Of a stretch of DNA of 64,000 bases, positions 59,209 through 64,000 are shown piece by piece. The position numbers and the translations under genes are program-made. The notes below the pieces were generated by a model, which worked only from the letters and a program-made list of their open reading frames with translations, had not been told where the DNA came from and did no database searches. Position 1 is the stretch's first letter, and the number at the start of each line of letters is the position of its first letter. The stretch comes from an uncultured Eisenbergiella sp. (GTDB lineage: Bacteria; Bacillota; Clostridia; Lachnospirales; Lachnospiraceae), in the NCBI GenBank assembly GCA_947627215.1, contig CANQVD010000003.1, positions 100,355-164,354 on the forward strand, given 5' to 3'.

Positions 59209-59576
59209 TCACCGGTACTTGCGGAAGATATCGGAAACGGTCTGCAGATCCTGATCGCTCAGCCTCGTGAGGACTTCATGATATCCGGACAGCATCTCAT
59301 TTCTGAGATCCTCTCTCCACAGCTCCCGGCGAAGGTCCGCCTCGGTGAGGAAAAGGACATAGCCAATGCCCCGCCCGGATTCTCCTGCCGAAATCCTTCA
59401 TCTGCGTTGAACCGGACTTCGCTGCCGCCTCTACTCCTCGCCACTGTGATGTACTTCCTCCCGACAGAAACGACTTCCCACTCCTGGATCCGTTCCTCCG
59501 GTTTCATCCAGCGTGCGGCATTTCTGGTAAGGTATACCCAGACTTTCTGCCCCACGTGAAAATCTTCTTTTTTCAT
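59209..59576 (-). pseudogene. Small beta-barrel-like protein gene with an apparent -1 frameshift
   Basis: Frame 1 from the ATG at 59576 reads KEDFHVGQKVWVYLT, EWEVVSVGRKYITVARSRG, then after a GGGG run near 59370 loses sense. A second frame then reads naturally: VLFLTEADLRRELWRED, LSDQDLQTVSDIFRKYR, stop at 59209. One extra G in the run would join them into about 123 aa. Uninterrupted, frame 1 would end at 59259. The cause could be mutation, sequencing error or programmed shifting. Confidence 0.65.
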
Positions 59577-59599
59577 GGACTTGACCTTCCCGCCTCCTT

Positions 59600-60226
59600 T
59601 CACATGATCTCCTGGAAAGCCTCTTCGGCCTCCATCTCTTCCATGTGCTGCTCGATGTCGTGTACTTTTTGTTTGTACTCAACGAGCAGTTTCCTGCGCT
59701 CCCATACTTCTCCATACAGCAGGACATCGAGCAGATACTCGACTAAGCTCACGCGCTGCACTGCTTCCAGATACAGCGGATGCATCTCCCCGTCCTGAGG
59801 CTTGGGTGCGTACTGTTCTTTCCACCGTAACAGCATGAAGTGGTAATCGGAAAGCACCTTGTAATAGTGCCTTTCGATCCGCTTGAACTTCTGTTCCGGT
59901 GATTCCTTCCGGACCTTCCAGTATCGGTTCTTGTCGGAACCGTAAGCTGTGCGGCCGGAGTTGGCGTCATACGGGACGGAGAAATCCTTCGCCAGCATGA
60001 GAGCGGCGTCCCTTGCCCTGATGCCCTTCAGACGCGATACGAGACTGATCACATCGCCGTCCGCCTGGCATACATAGCAGTGGAAACGCTGGTCCACTTT
60101 CATGCTGAGCTTCTTTTCTTTATGGAACGGGCAGACACACATCCCGTTCTTCGTGACCCGGATCCCGTATCTTTCAGCGGCCTGTCGTGCAGTGACAGAC
60201 GCCTTTACGGCCTCAAAAAGGTCCAT
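59600..60226 (-). CDS. CHC2 zinc-finger (primase N-terminal-like) protein
   Basis: 208 aa, AAAGGAGG 7 nt before the ATG. Residues about 30-60 are a CHC2 zinc finger: CVCPFHKEKKLSMKV, HCYVCQADGDVISLV, the DnaG DNA-binding module. No Toprim catalytic domain follows; instead a helical, charged C-terminal half. It may act in priming with a separate catalytic subunit, or just bind DNA. Confidence 0.85.
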   Translation of the reverse strand: MDLFEAVKASVTARQAAERYGIRVTKNGMCVCPFHKEKKLSMKVDQRFHCYVCQADGDVISLVSRLKGIRARDAALMLAKDFSVPYDANSGRTAYGSDKNRYWKVRKESPEQKFKRIERHYYKVLSDYHFMLLRWKEQYAPKPQDGEMHPLYLEAVQRVSLVEYLLDVLLYGEVWERRKLLVEYKQKVHDIEQHMEEMEAEEAFQEIM

Positions 60227-60247
60227 ATCTGCCTCCTTTGTTCTGGC

Positions 60248-60598
60248 TCAGGCGATCCCTTCCAGCCTGCAGCCGTTGTCCCGCATCTCCCGGGGAATGA
60301 TCTCATCAGGATATGCGCTGATCTCTTTGCCGTCCGCGAAACGGATGACCCACATGGGGAGACATTCCAGATCAGCGGCATGGGGATCATCTGCTTTTGG
60401 ATATTCCGGGGCGCGGCGGACCACCTCGAACGGCTCACCGTGATACTGGCGATAGTCGCCGCCGCTGCTCCAGAACTTTTTAGCGAATCCTTCCGCCTCA
60501 TAGCAGTCGAAGCAGTCCTTGACGAACTCCCTCTCCCGCTCTTCGGACATCTCATCCCGGTATTCCGGGTATTTCCTTTTTAGCTCTTCCCAGGTCAT
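60248..60598 (-). CDS. Small protein, function unknown
   Basis: 116 aa. TWEELKRKYPEYRDEMSEE start, GGDYRQYHGEPFEVV and MWVIRFADGKEISAYPDEI. No family recognised. Overlaps the gene at 60595 by ATGA. Confidence 0.7.
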   Translation of the reverse strand: MTWEELKRKYPEYRDEMSEEREREFVKDCFDCYEAEGFAKKFWSSGGDYRQYHGEPFEVVRRAPEYPKADDPHAADLECLPMWVIRFADGKEISAYPDEIIPREMRDNGCRLEGIA

Positions 60599-61065
60599 GC
60601 GGACGCCCTCCCTTCGAGGTTATACATGCAGTACAGCAGGAAATCCATATGGCAGATGAACTCCGTCGTCTGCGCGTACAGCGTCCTCAGGCTCCGTTTC
60701 CCCTCCGGATAGATGAAACACTCCAGATGATCCTTCTGGCCGCCGCCCCACATGCGGAAGATCTCGAAAACGGTTCCGTTGGAGTCCCACCGGCCGACAT
60801 ATTCCTGACGTCTGCCATCAGGGAGCTTGGGAACTTCCCGCAGGGCCATCGCCAGGGCCGCCGTCTCGCGGTCGCTCGTTATAAGATCGCCGCGATAGAT
60901 AGTGAACAGGTGGATGAGATCCCCCTCTTCAACGAGGATCCGATCGCCCTCTTTCACTGCGGCATCGTATCCTTCCGGCCTTCCCTTGTATTCGTACAGA
61001 TAGCTGTACTTCTCCTGGAATTTCTCCAGCAGCACTGCAATGTCAAGTTCTTCGCAGTTGATCAT
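60595..61065 (-). CDS. Small protein, function unknown
   Basis: 156 aa from the ATG at 61065 (AAAGGAG 8 nt upstream). INCEELDIAVLLEKFQEKYS, AVKEGDRILVEEGDLIHLF and MWGGGQKDHLECFIYPEG. Not recognised. Coupled to its neighbours by 4-nt overlaps on both sides. Confidence 0.7.
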   Translation of the reverse strand: MINCEELDIAVLLEKFQEKYSYLYEYKGRPEGYDAAVKEGDRILVEEGDLIHLFTIYRGDLITSDRETAALAMALREVPKLPDGRRQEYVGRWDSNGTVFEIFRMWGGGQKDHLECFIYPEGKRSLRTLYAQTTEFICHMDFLLYCMYNLEGRASA

Positions 61066-61514
61066 TGCTTTTCTCCTTTCTTTGCGTTCAGATGCACGAT
61101 CGACGACAGCGGCTGTTCCCAGCTCCTGCCAAACCCCCTCACGACCGTCTCCGGCACTGCGCCGAAGCCAGCGAACATTTTGAGGGTGTCGAAGGCCCTG
61201 TTGAACATCTCCATGTTGAGGGCGTTCACGGGAGGCGCGAAATGGATCACCCCGTTGGGGTATGCGCCTCCGGCGCCGACCCATCCGCGGATGAAGTCGT
61301 CATAGCCCTTCGTGATGCCCGCCTCCGCCAGTTCCGCGGCGTGGTCGGAATGCAGCTTCCCGTCCGCATACTGACGTCCCAGCACCAGGATCCCGGTCTT
61401 TGGGTTGTACATGAACCGCCTGTTGTCGATCTGCCGGATGTCGATCCTCTGTCTGGCAGTGTCGATCCGCATGACATTCGCGGTGATAGGCAGCGTTTCA
61501 GTTGTCGAACGCAT
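61062..61514 (-). CDS. Small protein, function unknown
   Basis: 150 aa. QRIDIRQIDNRRFMYNPKTG, ILVLGRQYADGKLHSDHAA, ALNMEMFNRAFDTLKMFAGF. Not recognised. Overlaps both neighbouring genes (17 nt and 4 nt), typical of a tightly coupled accessory operon. Confidence 0.7.
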   Translation of the reverse strand: MRSTTETLPITANVMRIDTARQRIDIRQIDNRRFMYNPKTGILVLGRQYADGKLHSDHAAELAEAGITKGYDDFIRGWVGAGGAYPNGVIHFAPPVNALNMEMFNRAFDTLKMFAGFGAVPETVVRGFGRSWEQPLSSIVHLNAKKGEKQ

Positions 61515-61932
61515 CCTGGCACCTCTTTTCTGCCTCTTCCCACGCCTTCCTGATGCGGGGATCTTCCAGGGCCTCGTCTCTGAGAGCGAGCGCTTCCAGG
61601 ACGTCCTCAGCCCGGTGGGTGTAGGAGTACTCGTGATTGTCCATCTCCGTCAGGAACATATCGACGAGGTGTTCATGGCTCGTCATGAACTTATCCCGTT
61701 CAGCCCGGTGCGTCCGGCACATATCCTTGAACCGGGGCAGGTCAGCCTTGCGCATCACATCGCCGCATCCATAGACGCTGACACATTCTTCCAGGCACTT
61801 CGCGCCGATCGGCTCCAGGATCTTCCGGATCTCCTCGTCGCTCTTGCGTCCGAACATATACACGATCGGGAACTCATTGAAGTCCTTCTGGTGCGCGGCG
61901 GTCATTTCTGCATAGTTTGCAAATTCTCTCAT
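61498..61932 (-). CDS. Small helical protein, function unknown
   Basis: 144 aa from the ATG at 61932. MREFANYAEMTAAHQKDFNE, FGRKSDEEIRKILEPIGAK, TEMDNHEYSYTHRAEDVLEA. Proteins starting in this way are common hypothetical genes on gut Clostridia elements. The start is supported by a strong SD-hairpin; the alternative GTG/ATG codons upstream fall inside the hairpin. Confidence 0.75.
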   Translation of the reverse strand: MREFANYAEMTAAHQKDFNEFPIVYMFGRKSDEEIRKILEPIGAKCLEECVSVYGCGDVMRKADLPRFKDMCRTHRAERDKFMTSHEHLVDMFLTEMDNHEYSYTHRAEDVLEALALRDEALEDPRIRKAWEEAEKRCQDAFDN

Positions 61933-61987
61933 GGCATTATCGTGCGGTCCACCCATGCCTGTTGGCACTGATGGACCGCTCTCTCCT
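61933..61987 (-). promoter_or_regulatory. Split ribosome-binding site with perfect two-tier hairpin
   Basis: AAAGGAG (61981-61987), 1 nt, perfect 8-bp stem GCGGTCCA/TGGACCGC with an inner TGCC/GGCA stem (61944-61979), 11 nt, ATG. Linear distance 49 nt, 12 nt when folded. Confidence 0.8.
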
Positions 61988-61998
61988 TTCTAAATTCT

Positions 61999-62511
61999 TC
62001 AGTTGTCAAGCCACTTCCCCTTAGCGGCCTGGAACTTTGCTACGAGCTCATCCGGTCTCATCGGTACGGTGCTCTTCTGTCCGGTGATGCTGAAGCCAGA
62101 CCTGCACAGCTCGAAATACTCCGTGTCGTCCTCGGTCCAGTCTCCAAAACGTTCCTCGTCCAGTCCGACCTTGGAGGGGACGAAATACTCGCCGTCCTGC
62201 AGACACGCCATGATCTCATCGATCTGCTCGTCGGTGAGCCTGCCCTGGATGATGGCAATGTTCCACACCTTGTAATTCGAAGCATCTCTGTAGAGATACT
62301 CGATCTTGGTGTTCGAACTGTCATCCAGAGCGCTGCCCGTATAGATCTGTTCGCCGCGGCCATTGTAGATCTCCTCCAGCTCCGACTTCGTGAAGCTCAG
62401 TTCGGAGAAGATCCAGTCGTCCCGGTCCTTCCAGTCGCTGGATGCCTTTTCCGTTACCCTCCGCAGAAGCTGCAGGGTTTCAAATAAAAGGTCTTTTGCT
62501 CTCTGTTCCAT
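61999..62511 (-). CDS. Small acidic protein, function unknown
   Basis: 170 aa, AAAGGAG 8 nt before the ATG. FETLQLLRRVTEKASSDWKD, DWTEDDTEYFELCRSGFSIT, and a C-terminal PMRPDELVAKFQAAKGKW. No family recognised. Confidence 0.7.
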   Translation of the reverse strand: MEQRAKDLLFETLQLLRRVTEKASSDWKDRDDWIFSELSFTKSELEEIYNGRGEQIYTGSALDDSSNTKIEYLYRDASNYKVWNIAIIQGRLTDEQIDEIMACLQDGEYFVPSKVGLDEERFGDWTEDDTEYFELCRSGFSITGQKSTVPMRPDELVAKFQAAKGKWLDN

Positions 62512-62525
62512 TTTTTTCGCTCCTT

Positions 62526-63062
62526 TCAGTCCAGGTCAGGCAGGCTGACCAGGTCATCAAAATCCAGGGTCTCCAGGCACTCCTTCGTCATTTGTTCGAT
62601 GCTGTCGTACTGCACCTCATTGACGATATCTCCGTTAAGGCACTGCATGAGCCGATAGCTGACGAGGTCAACGAACACCTCGATGCTCTCTCCCGTATCC
62701 TCTGCCGTCGTATAGGCGATAGGAATCCGGTCGAGGTCCGTAAAGTCCGTTGCCGAATCATACTCGCGGCGGCAGAAGCTGAGAATCAGGTGCTTGGCAA
62801 TATCCAGCTTCTCATTCTCCTTTTCTGCTTCCAACGCAGACTTTGAGGACCTTAACAGCCACAGGGCTTTTACGATCTCATCATCGTCGCCGGCAGGACG
62901 GATGCTGTTCAGGACATAGCCCCCGTCCAGTCGCTGAAAGCTGTCAGGATCATCGGACGCCCTGAACTTCTCCAGCGCCTCTTCGACGGTATCTGCCTCG
63001 ATTTCCACGTACCCGTATGTCTGCCAGGTGACGGGGATCCTTTGGATCTTTTTCTTGCTCAT
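62526..63062 (-). CDS. Small protein with a VTWQ N-terminal domain, function unknown
   Basis: 178 aa from the ATG at 63062. The first about 50 residues (KKIQRIPVTWQTYGYVEIEA, TVEEALEKFRASDDPDSFQ) are paralogous to the protein encoded just upstream (63064). The remainder is acidic and helical. The VTWQ-xx-GxVEIEA-xxxEEAxEKF pattern is frequent in small mobile-element proteins of unknown role. Confidence 0.7.
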   Translation of the reverse strand: MSKKKIQRIPVTWQTYGYVEIEADTVEEALEKFRASDDPDSFQRLDGGYVLNSIRPAGDDDEIVKALWLLRSSKSALEAEKENEKLDIAKHLILSFCRREYDSATDFTDLDRIPIAYTTAEDTGESIEVFVDLVSYRLMQCLNGDIVNEVQYDSIEQMTKECLETLDFDDLVSLPDLD

Positions 63063-63063
63063 T

Positions 63064-63270
63064 TCACGCTCTCCATTCTGCCATGGCTTCCATGGCTTCA
63101 ACATCATAGGCGGACAGCTCGAAGCTCCCGTCCACGTACTCACCGTCGGACGGCAGCGGGATCACGTCGGATTCGTTCTCGAACCTTTCCATCGCCTCCT
63201 CCATGTCTTCAGCTTCCACTTCCACGAAACCGCACATCTGCCATGTGACGGCAACTTTAAACTTCCTCAT
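63064..63270 (-). CDS. Small protein with a VTWQ domain (paralog)
   Basis: 68 aa from the ATG at 63270 (AAAGGAG 8 nt upstream). RKFKVAVTWQMCGFVEVEAE, DMEEAMERFENESDVIPLP. A single-domain version of the next gene's N-terminus, so the pair arose by duplication. Confidence 0.7.
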   Translation of the reverse strand: MRKFKVAVTWQMCGFVEVEAEDMEEAMERFENESDVIPLPSDGEYVDGSFELSAYDVEAMEAMAEWRA

Positions 63271-63823
63271 CTCTTCTCCTTTCTGCATCTTCTGCAGCCT
63301 CCAAAAGGGCATCCCTTGTCTCATCGATGGTCACATCCTCGGTACAGAGCCAAATAATCAATGCGATCGAGTCCAGCGGCCAGCCGTGGCTGTTTGCAAA
63401 GAACAGCTTCTCGAACTGCCGGCTCGTTCCCGAAGTAAACCATCCGTTCCTGATACAGAGTTCCCTCAGTGTCTCCGAATGGGCTACGGTATACTTCCGC
63501 ATATCCGTATAGCGCAGATCGGCCTCCGCATCCCTTACTCCCGCAGTTCCCTGCCAGTCCTCAGGGCTTGCAAAGAACCTCATCTGAGTCCCAAGCTCAC
63601 TGAACATGCTCAGCAGGTCATCTGCAGTCAGGTCCGGACGCGATGTGCGCAGGCAGGCGGTATCAGAACCGTAGAAAGTGTCATCCGGCTCGTTGTAATA
63701 GAACCACAGGACGGTCTTCCCACTCTCATCCTCCGCGTAGACCTCCGTCTTCTCATCCAGGACTTTTGCCTGGAAACCGTACCGTTCGGCTATAGCCGCC
63801 ACGTCAAACTTCTTTGAAACCAT
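63257..63823 (-). CDS. Protein of unknown function downstream of the group II intron
   Basis: 188 aa from the ATG at 63823 (AAAGGA 7 nt upstream). SKKFDVAAIAERYGFQAKVL, VLWFYYNEPDDTFYGSDTAC, LRYTDMRKYTVAHSETLRE. Not recognised. First gene of the minus-strand operon after the intron end. A 19-codon frame at 63804-63863, behind AAAGGAGG and a TCCC/GGGA hairpin, overlaps its start. Confidence 0.7.
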   Translation of the reverse strand: MVSKKFDVAAIAERYGFQAKVLDEKTEVYAEDESGKTVLWFYYNEPDDTFYGSDTACLRTSRPDLTADDLLSMFSELGTQMRFFASPEDWQGTAGVRDAEADLRYTDMRKYTVAHSETLRELCIRNGWFTSGTSRQFEKLFFANSHGWPLDSIALIIWLCTEDVTIDETRDALLEAAEDAERRRDEEV

Positions 63824-63903
63824 TTTCTGTTCCTTTCTCCCTCGTTGGGGCCCAAAGGCGCATAATCTTTTCATCCCTATCTGGGAACCTCCTTTCCTGA
63901 AAA

Positions 63904-64000
63904 ATCGAGTAGGGCGGATTTTCTCCGCCCTCTCACACCACCCGTACGTGCCGTTCGGCATACGGCGGTTCAACATAACTTCAAAGCATGACGCTCGCTA
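63904..64000 (-). mobile_element. 3' end of a group II intron (domains V-VI)
   Basis: On the minus strand GCCGTATGCC-GAAC-GGCACGTACGG forms the conserved domain V hairpin, followed by GTGTGAGAGGGCGG...CCGCCC and CTACTCGAT, a domain VI and intron 3' end. The intron body and its reverse transcriptase would lie beyond 64000. The 3' exon begins TTTTCAGGAAAGGAGG. Confidence 0.75.

Noticed and set aside
63824..63976. N-terminal extension of the 63257 gene into the intron end
   Set aside because: The extension is a translation of group II intron domain V, not protein coding.

Overview
The window looks like part of a large conjugative plasmid, or a plasmid-like integrative element, from an anaerobic Clostridia-type Firmicute (Lachnospiraceae or a relative). 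The grounds are Gram-positive type IV secretion genes, strong AGGAGG ribosome sites, TTGACA-17-TATAAT promoters, an oxygen-sensitive class III ribonucleotide reductase, and a moderately GC-rich composition. No rRNA or tRNA gene was seen, no CRISPR array, and no recognisable replication initiator.

Layout. 1-10.9 kb (minus strand): a conjugation block with two paralogous pilin-like proteins, a giant VirB6-like membrane protein, an NlpC/P60 cell-wall hydrolase, a membrane-anchored acidic protein, a PrgI/VirB3-like protein and a VirB4 ATPase that runs off the left edge. 10.9-15.3 kb: two back-to-back partition systems, ParM/ParR (minus) and ParA/ParB (plus), around seven 17-bp palindromes spaced exactly 78 bp apart. 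15.3-23 kb: surface and membrane proteins (a Thr/Pro/Glu-stalk protein, a CAP-domain protein, a zinc-ribbon tail-anchored protein), an XRE regulator, and a signal peptidase I fused to an Ig-like ectodomain. 23-28.5 kb: a recombination block (RecD2-like helicase, YqaJ-type exonuclease, candidate annealing protein, SSB). 28.5-31 kb: an amino-acid ABC transporter cargo. 31-39.4 kb: a MoxR/VWA operon and NrdD. 39.5-47.2 kb: an IS200/IS605 element, a RusA-like protein, a tyrosine recombinase, a nucleoid-associated protein and a TnpB-only element. 47.4-53.7 kb: a zinc-ribbon membrane protein, topoisomerase III and a Y-family polymerase. 53.7-55.4 kb: an Rpn-type PD-(D/E)XK gene followed by two stand-alone copies of its C-terminal domain. 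55.4-64 kb: many small accessory genes, a DNA methyltransferase-like protein, a CHC2 zinc-finger protein, and the 3' end of a group II intron at the right edge.

Two expression patterns recur and are the most unusual things here. First, at least ten genes have their Shine-Dalgarno (SD) sequence separated from the start codon by a hairpin; when the hairpin is left out, the spacing returns to about 9-17 nt. Second, six operons begin with the same leader: a perfect-spacing promoter, a TGCATAATT-like box 22-24 nt after the -10, an intrinsic terminator, and then (in all but one) an AAAGGAGG just downstream. This suggests that much of the element is controlled by attenuation or antitermination and by RNA structure at ribosome sites. 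A third candidate system is the Rpn locus with one intragenic and two free-standing C-terminal mini-proteins.
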